Assembly: GCF_024168645.1 (NCBI RefSeq)
Contig: NZ_JALJWF010000001.1
Span: 1,603,001-1,667,000, forward strand
DNA length: 64,000 nt
Source of the DNA: Pseudomonas sp. GGS8
Lineage (GTDB): Bacteria > Pseudomonadota > Gammaproteobacteria > Pseudomonadales > Pseudomonadaceae
Direction of reading: 5' to 3'
Below are positions 50,990 through 61,653 of this stretch, one piece after another; the stretch's first letter is position 1; every line of letters starts with the position of its first letter. The notes under the pieces were generated by a model. The model ran no database searches and was not told the DNA's origin. It saw only the letters and a program-made list of their open reading frames with translations. A program made the translations under genes and the position numbers.

Positions 50990-51550
50990 TCAGCGGTGAT
51001 AACGCCGCACCACGCTGCTGTTCTTCAACACATGGCCTTTGATCTGCTCCAGCAGCTGCGCGCGGGTCAGGCCGGCAGGCAAGGCTTCTGGCGCCAGGTC
51101 CAGGGCGTAGATCTGGATGACGTAGTGATGGATGCTGTCACCGATGGGCGGGCACGGGCCAACGTAGTTAGTGGTGCCTTTGATGTTGGTGCCACCCACG
51201 CCTTCAAGGGTGGCTTTGGCGCCGACGCCGGCCGGAATCTGCCGCGTCGTGGCTTTGATGCCGTAATGAATCCAGTGATCGACGCCCAGGCCTTTCTGGC
51301 CGTCCGGGTCGTGCATGACGATGGCATAGCTGAGGGTGCCTGGGGGGCCGGCGCTCCAGTTCAGGGCCGGGGACTGATTCTTGCCGCCGCAACCGCTGGC
51401 ATCGCTGGCTTCCGCCGACGTGAACAGCCGATTGTCCGAAACACCGGGGATGCTGAGGGTGAAACGCTCCTGGGCCTGCGCCGGTAACTGCACGCAAAGG
51501 GCGACTGCAACGGCCGCCAGCCAAGGGTTCAAAGAGGTCAATCGGGTCAT
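50990..51550 (-). CDS. YbhB/YbcL-family (PEBP, Raf-kinase-inhibitor-like) protein
   Basis: A 186-residue exported protein with a Sec signal peptide (about 1-26, LPAQA/Q). PEBP marks are GGKNQSPALNWSAGPPGTLSY-type entry (about 52-72), the VMHDPDGQKG ligand-pocket segment, WIHYGI and the GPCPPIGDSIHHYVIQIYALD block. It may bind small phosphorylated or lipid ligands in the periplasm; role unknown. ATG 51550 gives the proper signal peptide. Confidence 0.85.
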   Translation of the reverse strand: MTRLTSLNPWLAAVAVALCVQLPAQAQERFTLSIPGVSDNRLFTSAEASDASGCGGKNQSPALNWSAGPPGTLSYAIVMHDPDGQKGLGVDHWIHYGIKATTRQIPAGVGAKATLEGVGGTNIKGTTNYVGPCPPIGDSIHHYVIQIYALDLAPEALPAGLTRAQLLEQIKGHVLKNSSVVRRYHR

Positions 51551-51690
51551 ACCGGAGCACCTTGTGCGGGGTGGGGCCGTCGTCGGCACGCAAACTATAG
51601 CCGGACCGTTCGTGCGGTGGCAGTGGGAATTGGCTGAACCTGTGAATAAGCACCAAACTCCTAAGTGAAACACCTGCCTGGAGATCGATC

Positions 51691-53220
51691 ATGGCACTGC
51701 ACCGCGTCGCCCGTTTTGCCGATGTGCCCCTCGACCGTGGCCTTGAGGTCCGGATCGACAAGATGAAAATCGTCTTGCTGCGGGTCGGCGATCAATTGCG
51801 CGCCTATCAGGGTAGATGTCCCCACGCCGGGGCTCCCTTGGCCAAAGGTGCGCTGTGTGAGGGCCGGCTGATCTGCCCGTGGCACAAAGCGGCTTACCGG
51901 CTCGAAGACGGCGCGCTGTGCGAGCCACCGTCCCTGGACAGTTTGCGGCGCTACCCGCTGGAGCTGCGCGACGATGAGGTCTGGGTCGATGACCAGCCGA
52001 TGCCCAGCCCCAGTACCCCGCCGGCGGACGACAAACGCACCTTTGCGATTATCGGCGCCGGTGCAGCGGGTACGGCCTGTGCAGCGGCGCTGCGGGAGAA
52101 AGGCTTCGGCGGCCGGGTGTTGCTGATCGACCGTGAGCCTGAAGCCGGTTACGACCGTACGGTATTGAGCAAATTCGTGATTGCCGGGGAAATGCCACCG
52201 GACGAAGTTCCGCCGCTGCGCGATGAAGATTTTTATCGTGAACAGCGCATTGAACGGATAAACAGCGATGTGATGGGCCTGGATGCACCGAACCGGACGC
52301 TGCGCCTGGCCGATGGCCAATCGCTGAGCTATGACGCCGCCGTGATCGCCACCGGCGGCATCCCCAAGCCCTTATCGCTGCCTGGCGCAGACCTGCCGCA
52401 AGTATTCGTGCTGCGCTCAAAAGCGCAGGCGCAAAAGATTCTGATGACCGCAAAACCCGGTCAACGGGCAGTGATTGTCGGCGCCAGTTTCATTGGAATG
52501 GAATCCGCTTCATCCCTGCGTCAGTACGGCCTGGACGTCACCGTCCTGGCCCGCCACGCCATCCCCTTCGAGGCGCAATTCGGCGAGGCCGTCGGCAAGG
52601 CGATTCGCGCCCTGCACGAGGCCAATGGTGTGGTGTTTCATACTGATGGCGAAGCGGCGAAGATCGAAGGCACAGGCAAAGTCGAAGCGGTGCTGCTGGA
52701 CAACGGTCAGCGCTTGCCGGCGGATCTGGTGCTGGTTGGCATTGGCGTCACCCCGGCAACCACCCCGTTTACCGATCTGCCGAAGGAAAAAGATCAGTCA
52801 TTGAAGGTCGACGGCGGAATGCGCGTGACCGACGGGCTCTGGGCCGTCGGCGACATCGCGACCTTCCCGCTCAACGGCCAGCCCCAACGGATCGAGCACT
52901 GGCGCCTGGCCCAGCAGCAGGCGCGGATTGCAGCGGCGAATATGCTCGGCGGCGACGAACGCTACCTCGACGTGCCGTATTTCTGGACCTGGCACTTCGG
53001 CAAAAACTACGACTACCTCGGACACGCCGAAGCCTGGGACGAGGTTGAATTCAAAGGCGACCCTGAGCATCCACCGTTTATTGGTCTGTTCGCCAAAAAC
53101 GGCGTGGTGGCGGCGGCCATTGCCTGCGATCAAGAACGAGCCATGGCGATGCTCGCCGAACGGATGAAACAGCCGCTGTCGATGGACGAGGCGTGGCGCC
53201 TGGTTCGGGATTTTGCCTGA
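51691..53220 (+). CDS. Rieske - FAD pyridine nucleotide reductase (AIFM3-like)
   Basis: A 509-residue fusion. Residues 1-105 are a Rieske [2Fe-2S] domain with both cluster motifs: C43-P-H45 and C62-PW-H65. About 112-420 is a class I NAD(P)H/FAD disulfide-reductase-type fold with FAD motif IIGAGAAGTACAAAL and NAD motif VIVGASFIGMESASSL. A C-terminal dimerisation-like domain with FWTWHFGKNYDYLGHA follows. The architecture is that of AIFM3 and of ferredoxin reductases of oxygenase systems. No oxygenase gene is next to it, so the electron acceptor is unknown. Confidence 0.88.
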   Translation: MALHRVARFADVPLDRGLEVRIDKMKIVLLRVGDQLRAYQGRCPHAGAPLAKGALCEGRLICPWHKAAYRLEDGALCEPPSLDSLRRYPLELRDDEVWVDDQPMPSPSTPPADDKRTFAIIGAGAAGTACAAALREKGFGGRVLLIDREPEAGYDRTVLSKFVIAGEMPPDEVPPLRDEDFYREQRIERINSDVMGLDAPNRTLRLADGQSLSYDAAVIATGGIPKPLSLPGADLPQVFVLRSKAQAQKILMTAKPGQRAVIVGASFIGMESASSLRQYGLDVTVLARHAIPFEAQFGEAVGKAIRALHEANGVVFHTDGEAAKIEGTGKVEAVLLDNGQRLPADLVLVGIGVTPATTPFTDLPKEKDQSLKVDGGMRVTDGLWAVGDIATFPLNGQPQRIEHWRLAQQQARIAAANMLGGDERYLDVPYFWTWHFGKNYDYLGHAEAWDEVEFKGDPEHPPFIGLFAKNGVVAAAIACDQERAMAMLAERMKQPLSMDEAWRLVRDFA

Positions 53221-53243
53221 CACACCTCTTCAACGCGTCAGGC

Positions 53244-53771
53244 TCAGACGTGGCTCATCGGCTCGCGGTTGTCGTCATCTTCGGCCGGCAGGCGGATCAC
53301 CAGCGGATGTTCCAATGGCGCCAGAGGCGGCGGCAGTTGGGACGGGTCCACCGGGGTGAAGTGCGTAACAACATGACTGACATCGCCGTCCTGATTGTTG
53401 TGAATGGTCATCGAACCCGGCGTGCGCAGTTTCGCCAGCCCGTCGCCGGTCAGCTTGAAGCTTTTGCTGAGCCCTTGATCATCCACCACCGGCGCCGGCA
53501 AGCGGCGCTGGGCGAAGCTCTTGCTTTTGCGTTGTTGGTAACGCGCCCAGCCAATCAGGATCACCGCGTTCACCAGCGCGACCCATAAGTAAATCTGCAA
53601 TGTGCCGAGGGCATCGAAAAATGATCCATCGATGCGCGGGCCGTCATGGGTATCGATCAACGGCCACAAACCCCGCGCCAGTAAATACAGCAGCCCGATC
53701 CAGGCCAGCACGGTGAAGAAAACATCGAGAACGACCAGAAAGGGCCGCTGCCGGGTTCTGATGATTTTCAT
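53244..53771 (-). CDS. pgaD: PgaD-like poly-N-acetylglucosamine synthase accessory protein
   Basis: A 175-residue protein with two membrane helices (about 12-30 and 58-76; [39 protein letters not shown]) and a soluble C-terminal part. Last gene of pgaABCD and overlapping pgaC by four bases. PgaD binds PgaC and is required for c-di-GMP-stimulated polymerisation in E. coli. Sequence conservation of PgaD is low, so the call rests on topology and position. Confidence 0.82.
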   Translation of the reverse strand: MKIIRTRQRPFLVVLDVFFTVLAWIGLLYLLARGLWPLIDTHDGPRIDGSFFDALGTLQIYLWVALVNAVILIGWARYQQRKSKSFAQRRLPAPVVDDQGLSKSFKLTGDGLAKLRTPGSMTIHNNQDGDVSHVVTHFTPVDPSQLPPPLAPLEHPLVIRLPAEDDDNREPMSHV

Positions 53772-55123
53772 TTGATGACCTCCTCTTCATCGTCATCCAG
53801 CGGCTTGATGCCCCGGTCCGGACTGACCCAGCGCGCGCGCTTCTGATGTTGGCCGAACAGCACTTTGGGGAAGCTGACCAAGGTGGTGAGCAGGCTGATG
53901 AACCAGAACACCAGCGGGTACCAGACCACCCAGAACATGGTCCTGCCGAGCCCCTTTTCGTAACGGCGATCGATCATGATGCTGACCGCGAATTGCACCA
54001 GGCAGACCACCGCCAACAACAGCCCGGTAAAGGCCGGTGGCATCAGGTGATGGACGGCAATGGCGGGCGGCATTTCGACGAAGTTGCCGACACCCCAGAA
54101 GATCACCGACAACAGGAAGGTGAAGGCCCAACCGGTGGACAGGCAGTATTCGAACAACAGCGGCCACAGATAACGATGGCGGTATTGCCAGATGCCCCGG
54201 ATGTTTTTGAACAACACCTCGGCGCCGCCCTGGGCCCAGCGCAGGCGCTGCTTCCACAGGCCGCCGAGGGTTTCGGGCATGAGGATCCAGCACAACGCGC
54301 GGGGCTCGTAGAAAATGCTCCAGTGATCCAGTTGCAGCTTCCAACTGATGTCGATGTCTTCGGTGATCATGTCCGGGCTCCAGTAGCCAACCCGGTTCAG
54401 GGCCGTGCGACGGAAGGCGACGATCACCCCGGAGACGGTAAAGATCCGCCCGAACACCCGCTGGGTGCGCTTGATCAGGCCGATGATCGAGGAGAACTCG
54501 CCAACCTGTACCCGGCCGATCAAGGTCGAACGGGTGCGGATGCGCGGGTTGCCGGTCACCGCGCCCAGTCGCGCGTTGTCGAGCATCGGCGCCACCAGAT
54601 AGGCCGCGGTGTTCGGCGCCAGCAGCGCATCGCCGTCGATGCACACCAGGTACTCGCTGCGCGCCGCGATGGCCCCCATGCGCAGGGCAACGGCTTTGCC
54701 CTGGTTTTCCGCCAGGTGCAGCACTCGCAAACGCGGATCCTGCGCCGCCAGTGCGTCAAGCACCGCGGCGGTGTTGTCCTTGGAGCCGTCGTTGATCGCG
54801 ATCACTTCGATGTTCGGGTAATGCTGGGCCAGCGCCGCATGGATGGTATCGGCGGCGTTATCGCCTTCGTTGTAGCAAGGGATCAGGATCGAGATCAGCG
54901 GTTCGCCGGGCAGCGGTGGCGGCAAGGTGTCGTCCTGCCACGGCCAGTGCCGCTCCCAGTGCAGCCAGAAATACAGGCCGCCGGCGATCCACAGCCCCGA
55001 CATGAACAGTGGGTAGAAGAACACGAAGTCCATCAGGAATTGCCCGGTGACCAGAAAGATCAGCCCGAGGGGAACCCCAAGGACGATCGCCAGAACCAAT
55101 AGGGCCAGAAGTCTGTCCAGCAT
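53768..55123 (-). CDS. pgaC: Poly-beta-1,6-N-acetylglucosamine synthase
   Basis: A 451-residue family 2 glycosyltransferase that polymerises UDP-GlcNAc. It has two N-terminal helices, a catalytic domain with [20 protein letters not shown] (DxD), the catalytic aspartate in [11 protein letters not shown] and QRLRW (QxxRW), and two to three C-terminal helices. Length and motifs match PgaC/HmsR/IcaA. One base after the pgaB stop. Confidence 0.93.
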   Translation of the reverse strand: MLDRLLALLVLAIVLGVPLGLIFLVTGQFLMDFVFFYPLFMSGLWIAGGLYFWLHWERHWPWQDDTLPPPLPGEPLISILIPCYNEGDNAADTIHAALAQHYPNIEVIAINDGSKDNTAAVLDALAAQDPRLRVLHLAENQGKAVALRMGAIAARSEYLVCIDGDALLAPNTAAYLVAPMLDNARLGAVTGNPRIRTRSTLIGRVQVGEFSSIIGLIKRTQRVFGRIFTVSGVIVAFRRTALNRVGYWSPDMITEDIDISWKLQLDHWSIFYEPRALCWILMPETLGGLWKQRLRWAQGGAEVLFKNIRGIWQYRHRYLWPLLFEYCLSTGWAFTFLLSVIFWGVGNFVEMPPAIAVHHLMPPAFTGLLLAVVCLVQFAVSIMIDRRYEKGLGRTMFWVVWYPLVFWFISLLTTLVSFPKVLFGQHQKRARWVSPDRGIKPLDDDEEEVIK

Positions 55124-55124
55124 G

Positions 55125-57128
55125 TTATGGATTCCACTTGTTGGAGAGCGCGGGCCGCACGGTTTTCAGGTCCGGCTGGTTTTCGAGAAAGTCGTCCGGG
55201 TAGTAGCCGAAACTGGTGGCGCCCTGACGCTTGAGGCGGCCCATCCAGTCGGCCAACTGCGCGCCGTCGATGTCGGAGTCTTTGTTTTTCGTCCAGTCGC
55301 GGGCCTGCAACTCGAACACCGTGCGATCGAGGGCGCCGGGACGCGATTTGACCGTCGCCACCAGCGCTTCGAGCCAGGGGCCGGATTGCTGGAGGCTCTG
55401 TTTCTCCATCAGTGGCATGGCCATCGGTGCCGTCCAGTCGTAGGCACCCAGGAAGTCGTCGAGGTTCTGCGCAAACCAGGCTTCGCTCTCGGGGTTGAGC
55501 ATCGGCTCGGCGAAAATATTGCGCGCCGTGCTTACCTGCGGGCCGCGAATGGCGCGGACCTTGGCGGTCAGCTCATGGGTGAAATCGATCAGGTAGCGGC
55601 TCTTGAACCGCGTCCAGCGTTGCAGGGTGGCTGGGTCGTCGCGCAGGGCGGCAATCGAACCGGGCAGACCGTTGGCGGCATAGACCTTCAGGGCTTCGGG
55701 GCCAGCGTCTTCGAAGTCCGACAGCACGGCGTCATCGTGATAGAGGATGCCGTCGACCGAGGTCAGGCGTGCCACGTCTTCGTAGATTTCACCGATGATG
55801 CGCCGCACGTTCGGGTCGAATGGCGACAGGCGCTTGTACTGGTCTGGATCGATCGACGTGGTGCCGGTTTTCGGGTCCCAGCGAGTAACGCGCGGCAACT
55901 TCGAATCCAGGGCAAAACTCAGCACCGGCATCCAGGCATAGACTTTGACGTGAGCCCGGGTGCGCAACTGCCAGGCCACGCGATCGAAGATATCGGCGCG
56001 CATCGGCAGGTGGCGGTTGGGGAAGTACAGCGAGCGCACCAGGCCATCGCCCGCGGGGTCGGCGAAGGCTTGCAGGAACACCGTGTTGGCGCCCATGTCG
56101 GCCATGCGCTGGACCAGTTTGCCGAGATTGATTTCCTGTTGGGCCGGATCCGGGTCGTAAACGTTGTCCAGATCCACATGCACCACGCGCATCGGCGACT
56201 CGGACTGCACCGCGACGATGCTGTTGGCGAAGTGTTCGCCATCCGGGTCCGAGGCCACCAGAAAGCGCGGGCTGCTCATCAGGTTGTCGAGGGCATCGAG
56301 GCCGTCGTCCAGGGTCAGGGCCATCTGATACCCCTGGTCGTTGATCACTTGCAGCGAGGTGCCATCCGCAGTGCCGTATGGCCAGACCCAGACCCGCGGC
56401 TTGTAACCGGTGGCCTTGCGGATCTTCTCCGAGATGGCCGCCACATCGGCGCGCATCCGCGCCTGGAATTGGGCTTCGGTTTCATAACGACCGGTCGCGG
56501 CGTCATAGCGCCGGGTCGCGGCCGCCGGCTGCAGGTTGCCTTGAGGGTTGGCCAATACGCCTTTGTGGCTGGCGTCGGTGTGGGCGGCGATTTCCACCAG
56601 GCCAGACCGGGAAATCTCGCGGATCTGCTCCCAGGTCAAAAAATCCGAACGCTTGCGCGGTGTGCCGGCGAAGTCCACTGGCTGGTTCAGCGGCGTGTCG
56701 ATCCACACCCCGACCGGCGCCAGCAAGGCGTGCCAGTTATAGGCACGCAGCACCGGCAACACGCGGGTGTAGAAACTCGAATAGCCGTCGTCGAAACTCA
56801 GCAGGATCGCCCGTGGCGGCAATTCAGGGCCGCCTTTGCGAGCGGCGATGATCTGGTCAACGGTGACCGGGTGGTAGTTGTTCTCCCGCAACCATGCCAG
56901 TTGCTCGATCATGCGCTCGGTGCGCACGGCCACCACCGCCTGATCGGGGTCGCGGTCTTCGACATCGTGGTAAGCGATCCCCAATACATGGTTTTTCGGC
57001 CACGGCTTTTCATTGGCCGACACTGTGCGTTCAGACGGCGGTGCGAAGGTCGGGGCTTGCTGGGCACAGGCGCTGATCAACAGCACTCCCAGCAGGAGGA
57101 TGAAACGCGAAATAAAAGGCATCTTCAA
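55125..57128 (-). CDS. pgaB: Poly-N-acetylglucosamine deacetylase/hydrolase lipoprotein
   Basis: A 667-residue lipoprotein (LLISACAQQ, cysteine about 21). An N-terminal NodB-like deacetylase domain (about 60-310) has [11 protein letters not shown] for the metal-binding aspartate pair and [12 protein letters not shown] for the histidine motif. A C-terminal glycoside hydrolase domain (about 325-620; [28 protein letters not shown]) follows. It partly deacetylates PNAG and cuts it during export. Follows pgaA with a 6-base gap. Confidence 0.92.
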   Translation of the reverse strand: MKMPFISRFILLLGVLLISACAQQAPTFAPPSERTVSANEKPWPKNHVLGIAYHDVEDRDPDQAVVAVRTERMIEQLAWLRENNYHPVTVDQIIAARKGGPELPPRAILLSFDDGYSSFYTRVLPVLRAYNWHALLAPVGVWIDTPLNQPVDFAGTPRKRSDFLTWEQIREISRSGLVEIAAHTDASHKGVLANPQGNLQPAAATRRYDAATGRYETEAQFQARMRADVAAISEKIRKATGYKPRVWVWPYGTADGTSLQVINDQGYQMALTLDDGLDALDNLMSSPRFLVASDPDGEHFANSIVAVQSESPMRVVHVDLDNVYDPDPAQQEINLGKLVQRMADMGANTVFLQAFADPAGDGLVRSLYFPNRHLPMRADIFDRVAWQLRTRAHVKVYAWMPVLSFALDSKLPRVTRWDPKTGTTSIDPDQYKRLSPFDPNVRRIIGEIYEDVARLTSVDGILYHDDAVLSDFEDAGPEALKVYAANGLPGSIAALRDDPATLQRWTRFKSRYLIDFTHELTAKVRAIRGPQVSTARNIFAEPMLNPESEAWFAQNLDDFLGAYDWTAPMAMPLMEKQSLQQSGPWLEALVATVKSRPGALDRTVFELQARDWTKNKDSDIDGAQLADWMGRLKRQGATSFGYYPDDFLENQPDLKTVRPALSNKWNP

Positions 57129-57134
57129 ACTCTT

Positions 57135-59615
57135 CTAGAAGCGGTAAGTAAGGTCGACGAGCAAGCGCAGATCAGTTTCGCGATCACCGTCAAAAGGCCG
57201 ATTGATCGCACTCAGCAGGCCGCCCACCTCGAACACGTCGTTCCAGCTATAACGCTGGCCGTAGCCCAGCAGGGCGATGCCGCCCGTACCGTGATCACGC
57301 TGGCTGTAAGTGCCCGCACCGGCCTGGAACTGCTGGCTCCAGGAGGTTTCGTAACGGTGGTAAAGCACGTGATTGACGTTCACCGTCGGCAGCACGCTGA
57401 AGTCGGATTTGGGATTGAAATACGGTACGTCGCCGGACTTGGAGTTATGGCTGCTGCCGACTTCCAGGCCGAGGTCGACTTGCAACCCCGGCGCGCGGTA
57501 AATGCCCTCGCGACCGGTGAGCATCGCTTCGACACGGTTGTTGCCGTCGCTGAAATGCGAGGGGCTGACCGCCAGTCTCCACTCGCGGCTTTCATTGGCG
57601 CGCCAGCGGATAAAACCGCTGCCGCCGTTGGCCGTGATGTCGCTGTTCAACGCTCGCAACGGTGTTTGTGCCGACAGGTACTCGAGGCTGCCGCCGTACT
57701 GCCAGTGATCGTCGATGTCTCGGGCAATCGCCAGGCGCGCGCCCTGTTTGTCACCGAAGCCGTAGGAATGGTTGGAGACTTCCGCTTCCAGGCTCATGTC
57801 GCGAGTCCGGCGTTCGAGCCCGACACGCTGGAAGCGATGGTGGCCAGTGCCTTCCTGGAAATCGCCGGTGGCGTAACCGGCACCGGCGAACAGGCGCCAG
57901 TCTTCATCGATGGGCGGGCTGTACAGCGTGGTTTCGATGCCGAAGTCGCGGCTGCCGTTGACCGCCCCGACGTTGCCGTTGCCACCGCCATAACTCTTGC
58001 CGCCGTAGGCCTGCACTCGCAGCTCGGCCATGTCGTGGACCGCACGCTGACGCTGTAAACGCTGCACCTGACGGTTGTCCGGAAAGCGCGCGACCACATC
58101 GTCGGTCAGTGCATCCATCTGCCGCCACTCCTGCAGGTCCATGGCGGTGTGGCCCTGAGCGACTTCCAGCCCGATATCCCGCGGGGCCATGCTCTCGGTT
58201 TCCTTGAGCTGATTCTCGGCGCGTCGTGGCCAGTCCCGGGCCAGGTACAGATCGGCCTGGGCCAGGCGCAGGCCGATGTTGCCCGGCGCCTGATCCACCA
58301 ACGCCTGTAAACGCTGCTCGCCCGACGGCAGATCGGCGCCGTAGGTGCCGGCCTGGGCGGCGAGTTGCTGCGCGTCCATCCATTCATCGTTGGGATTGCC
58401 CACCGGCAAGCCCTTGAGCTCGACCCGTGGCTTTTGGGTCTTGGCCAAGTCCTCGGCGACCTTGCGCGCGTCATCAGCCTTGTCACTTTCAAGCAAGGCG
58501 TAATAGAGCGCGGTGCTGTCTTCCAGGCGGTCGCCGACATCGGCATCCGGCGCCACCAGCACCTGGCGATACAACTCGGTGGCGATTTCCGGCTGACGCT
58601 GATCCAGATAGGACGACGCCACCCAACGCAGGGCATAGGTCGGAATCTTCACGCCTTCGGCGAGCAGTTTCTGGTATTCGGCGATCACTTCAGCGGTGCG
58701 TGCACGGGCCTTGAGGGCGCCCATGCGGTCGATTCGCCAGCGGATGACGTCATCGTGGGCCGCAGGGTCCGGCGTCCAGGTCGCCAGTAACTGGTCGTAA
58801 TCGGCCAGGGCCCGATCGGCGATCACATAACGTTCTTTTTCGCTGCGGGTGGCCAGTTCGGCCAGGCGCACGCGTTCAGCGGCCAGGTCACCTTCGAGAC
58901 GGCGTTGCGTGACCGGATCAATCAATCCCGGCCGCTGACGCGCCAGGCGCAAGGCCGGTTCCGGCAAACGGGCGCGTTGCAGGGCAACCACGTATTCCCG
59001 AGCGACTTCGGGTTTGCTGCCGGCGCGGGTGAAGGCCTGGTCGTACTCAAATAACGCATCGTAGTTGGCACCGGCGCGGGTCAAGGCGTAGGCCAGGGCC
59101 AGGCGGCGGGAAGGATCATCCGGTTTCGCCGCCACCAGTGCCCTGGCGCGGGCAACCGCCTCGTCAGGTTTACCGGCGTCGGCCTGGGTCATCGCCAGGC
59201 CCAGCTGCAGGTCGGCATTTTGCGGTTCAAGGGCCAGGGCCTTGTTGTACACCTGGGTCGCTGAGTCCCAGCGCTTGAGGTTGCGATAGGCCCGCGCGGT
59301 GGCGGTCAGGGCCTGGACCGGCAACGCCCGATCACGTCCCTGGGTTTCATAGACCTGTACCACTTCCGCATCCAGACCGGCCCAACTGGCGATCTGCAGG
59401 TGATCGCTGATCTGGCCAGTGGAGGCCTGGCTTACCGGCACCTGGCGCAACACCGTCAGCGCAGGCGTGTAGTTGCCGGCCCGCGCATCGCGAACCATTT
59501 GATCGTAAGGGGTATCGGCGAGCGCCAGCACCGGCCACAACAATTGGCCGCACAGCGCAACGCGAAACAAGGGGCGCAGCCCACGATGAATAAAGGGACC
59601 AGCAATACGCGGCAT
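57135..59615 (-). CDS. pgaA: Poly-N-acetylglucosamine export porin
   Basis: An 826-residue outer-membrane protein. After a signal peptide (about 1-34) come about eight TPR-like repeats (about 55-510; AYRNLKRWDSATQVYNKALALEP is the clearest) and a C-terminal 16-strand beta-barrel (about 530-826) ending in the outer-membrane signature LLVDLTYRF. First gene of the pga operon; E. coli PgaA is 807 residues. The biofilm polysaccharide operon is commonly raised by c-di-GMP, and two c-di-GMP genes lie 20 kb away, but no direct link is visible. Confidence 0.92.
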   Translation of the reverse strand: MPRIAGPFIHRGLRPLFRVALCGQLLWPVLALADTPYDQMVRDARAGNYTPALTVLRQVPVSQASTGQISDHLQIASWAGLDAEVVQVYETQGRDRALPVQALTATARAYRNLKRWDSATQVYNKALALEPQNADLQLGLAMTQADAGKPDEAVARARALVAAKPDDPSRRLALAYALTRAGANYDALFEYDQAFTRAGSKPEVAREYVVALQRARLPEPALRLARQRPGLIDPVTQRRLEGDLAAERVRLAELATRSEKERYVIADRALADYDQLLATWTPDPAAHDDVIRWRIDRMGALKARARTAEVIAEYQKLLAEGVKIPTYALRWVASSYLDQRQPEIATELYRQVLVAPDADVGDRLEDSTALYYALLESDKADDARKVAEDLAKTQKPRVELKGLPVGNPNDEWMDAQQLAAQAGTYGADLPSGEQRLQALVDQAPGNIGLRLAQADLYLARDWPRRAENQLKETESMAPRDIGLEVAQGHTAMDLQEWRQMDALTDDVVARFPDNRQVQRLQRQRAVHDMAELRVQAYGGKSYGGGNGNVGAVNGSRDFGIETTLYSPPIDEDWRLFAGAGYATGDFQEGTGHHRFQRVGLERRTRDMSLEAEVSNHSYGFGDKQGARLAIARDIDDHWQYGGSLEYLSAQTPLRALNSDITANGGSGFIRWRANESREWRLAVSPSHFSDGNNRVEAMLTGREGIYRAPGLQVDLGLEVGSSHNSKSGDVPYFNPKSDFSVLPTVNVNHVLYHRYETSWSQQFQAGAGTYSQRDHGTGGIALLGYGQRYSWNDVFEVGGLLSAINRPFDGDRETDLRLLVDLTYRF

Positions 59616-59811
59616 TCGTCAGCATCCTTACATGGCCAGCCGGGTCACAATGCCCCTTGCCCACTCGTAACGGAAAGCCGGATCGAAAGACCCAGCCAAG
59701 CTTTATCGAAGCAGTCTTGCATGCAAGCGTAGTCAATAATTCAGGAAACAATATTTCTTCAGATTCGTGGCGGGCCTCCACCTCACCCCGTTTCGAAACC
59801 CCAGACAGCAA

Positions 59812-59848
59812 AACGCCCGGCGTCTGCGTGTTGCAGAGGCCGGGCGTT
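59812..59848 (-). terminator. Terminator after the DUF945 gene
   Basis: Arms AACGCCCGGC (59812-59821) and GCCGGGCGTT (59839-59848), 18 bases after the DUF945 stop; on the minus strand the stem is followed by TTGCTG, a weak T run. Confidence 0.7.
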
Positions 59849-59866
59849 GTGCTCAAGCCTGCGGTG

Positions 59867-61372
59867 TTACTGGATGGTGGTAGTGCCACCGAGTTTGCCC
59901 ATCACGAAGCCGACAAATTCCTCAAGGGTCATTTTCTGGCCGTTGAAGTCCACTTGATTGTTGGCGTAATGCAATTTGGTGACGACGTTGTTACCGTCCA
60001 GTTTCGCCAGTTGCGTACCGACCGCCATGCTGCTGAACATATCAGCGGTTGCGCTCGCCTGATCGGCGATGAGCTTGGCGTCGGTCTGGCCGTCGATTTG
60101 CGACTGCACGGTGAGCACGTCAACGAGCATTGGCTTGGACACCAGTACGTTGAAATCCAGCAACGCGATCAACTGCTTGACCAACTGGTCCGGCGGCAGG
60201 TCCATGGATTGCGGTTTGGTCAGGTCCAGCACCAGGTTGGCGCGGCTTTCGCCGTTGCTGGTGTTGAACGACAGGTTTTCCAGGGCCACCTGGGGACCTG
60301 CGGCCAGCAGTTTCTCCAGACCCGTCTTGACCTGTGCTTCTTCGGCCGGGGTCAGGTTCAGCGGCGGCGCCGGTAGACCGGCGGCAGTGGCTTCGGCGGC
60401 GGCCCGCTCGTACGGTTGCAGTTTGGTCTGGTAGATCTGCATCAGCGACATCGTGGACGGGATGTCGAGGTTTTTCAGGCTCATGGCCATCTGCGCGGAG
60501 CCGATTACCTTGCCGTTCAAGGACACTTCACCGACCTTGTAATCGCCGCGCCCCGAAGCGTTGGTGCCTGATTCCTCGGTCTGGTTCTTGATTTCGAAAT
60601 TCTTGAAGCCGAGCACCGATTGCTTGGCGCCGAAGGTGGTTTTGCTGTTGCTCAGCTCGACGGTGTTTTCACCGACGTAATAGCCGTAGGTGCTCTTGTT
60701 CAGGTTGCTGGCCAGGGTCAAGCCATTGAGTTCAAACTGCACGGGGGTCTGGTCTTCAGCCACGGTGGTGAGCTTCAAGCTGTCCATGTAACCGTCGGCT
60801 TTGACCTTTTGCGCCTGGGCGCTGGCGGCCACATCAAGTTTCAACCCAGAGAACGTCAGATTGGATTTGTCATCCAGTGCTGCTTCCAGCGGCAGGAATT
60901 CGAGGGAGCCCTTGGTGGAGTTGTCGTAGCCGATGTTGACCACACCTTTGACCGGGGATTTGTCCTTGGCGGCAGCGAACCACTTCTCGGTCAGTGGCGT
61001 TTTTTCCAGCTCGTAGTGACTGGTGGCCAGGACTGGCAACAACTTCAGCGACACCAGGCGCGAGAACGGCAGTGGGCCGTGTTCGATGCGGTCGACGAAC
61101 AGCATCTCCATCGGCGCTTCACCAAACATCTCGCCCTCACCCTTGAGGCGGTAGTGCGCGGTGCTGCTGAACACATGACGTTCCAGCGATACCAGTTCCA
61201 GCGACGCCGTGCCGTTGGAGCCTGCCAGCGCGGCTTGCAGTTCTTTGTTGGCGTCGGCGATCGAGCTGTTCAGCACCCCATCGAGTTTGCTGCCGGTGTA
61301 CCAGGCGCCGCCAGCGCTGATCGCACCGATGGCCACGATAATTCCTAGAAACACGCCTGCTGATTTATTCAT
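59867..61372 (-). CDS. DUF945 (YdgA-family) protein
   Basis: A 501-residue protein with one N-terminal membrane helix (GVFLGIIVAIGAISAGGAWYTG, about 6-27) followed by a large periplasmic region of repeated beta strands, and a C-terminal end LEEFVGFVMGKLGG. It matches YdgA/DUF945 in size and opening. The function is poorly known. ATG 61372 gives the standard start MNKSAGVFLG; the frame is open 41 codons upstream but without family similarity. Confidence 0.83.
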   Translation of the reverse strand: MNKSAGVFLGIIVAIGAISAGGAWYTGSKLDGVLNSSIADANKELQAALAGSNGTASLELVSLERHVFSSTAHYRLKGEGEMFGEAPMEMLFVDRIEHGPLPFSRLVSLKLLPVLATSHYELEKTPLTEKWFAAAKDKSPVKGVVNIGYDNSTKGSLEFLPLEAALDDKSNLTFSGLKLDVAASAQAQKVKADGYMDSLKLTTVAEDQTPVQFELNGLTLASNLNKSTYGYYVGENTVELSNSKTTFGAKQSVLGFKNFEIKNQTEESGTNASGRGDYKVGEVSLNGKVIGSAQMAMSLKNLDIPSTMSLMQIYQTKLQPYERAAAEATAAGLPAPPLNLTPAEEAQVKTGLEKLLAAGPQVALENLSFNTSNGESRANLVLDLTKPQSMDLPPDQLVKQLIALLDFNVLVSKPMLVDVLTVQSQIDGQTDAKLIADQASATADMFSSMAVGTQLAKLDGNNVVTKLHYANNQVDFNGQKMTLEEFVGFVMGKLGGTTTIQ

Positions 61373-61565
61373 GAAATACCCGATCAATGTCCGTTGTTGA
61401 GAGTGTGGTCGTCTTCCCTGAACCCATGACGGGTCGCGGCTCGACTGCGCTGAAAGTGGCGAGGAGATTAGCATTTGCGCCGCGGGGCGGCCCAATGATT
61501 AAAGGTGAAAGAGTGTCTATGGACCGCGCATGGGGGGCGATAGTTTTGGTGGTCATGAGATCGCC

Positions 61566-61629
61566 ATCGCGGGCAAGCCCGCTCCCACAGGTTTAACGCA
61601 GTCCTTGTGGGAGCGGGCTTGCCCGCGAT
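61566..61629. repeat. REP pair (GTGGGAGCGGGCTTGCCCGCGAT type)
   Basis: Clean inverted copies at 61566-61589 and 61606-61629, only 16 bases apart. Confidence 0.85.
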
Positions 61630-61653
61630 GGCGTCAGTGCAAACGACATCGAC

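Noticed and set aside
55047..58058. An open frame of about 1000 codons on the plus strand across pgaC, pgaB and pgaA.
   Set aside because: It is fully antisense to three well supported pga genes, its translation is rich in R, H, G, Q and V as expected for a GC-rich shadow frame, and no domain is recognisable.
1178..61629. Many inverted GC-rich repeats that could suggest CRISPR or transposon ends.
   Set aside because: They occur as pairs of 20-24-base hairpin elements between genes at irregular spacing, which is typical of REP elements; there is no array of direct repeats with unique spacers and no transposase.
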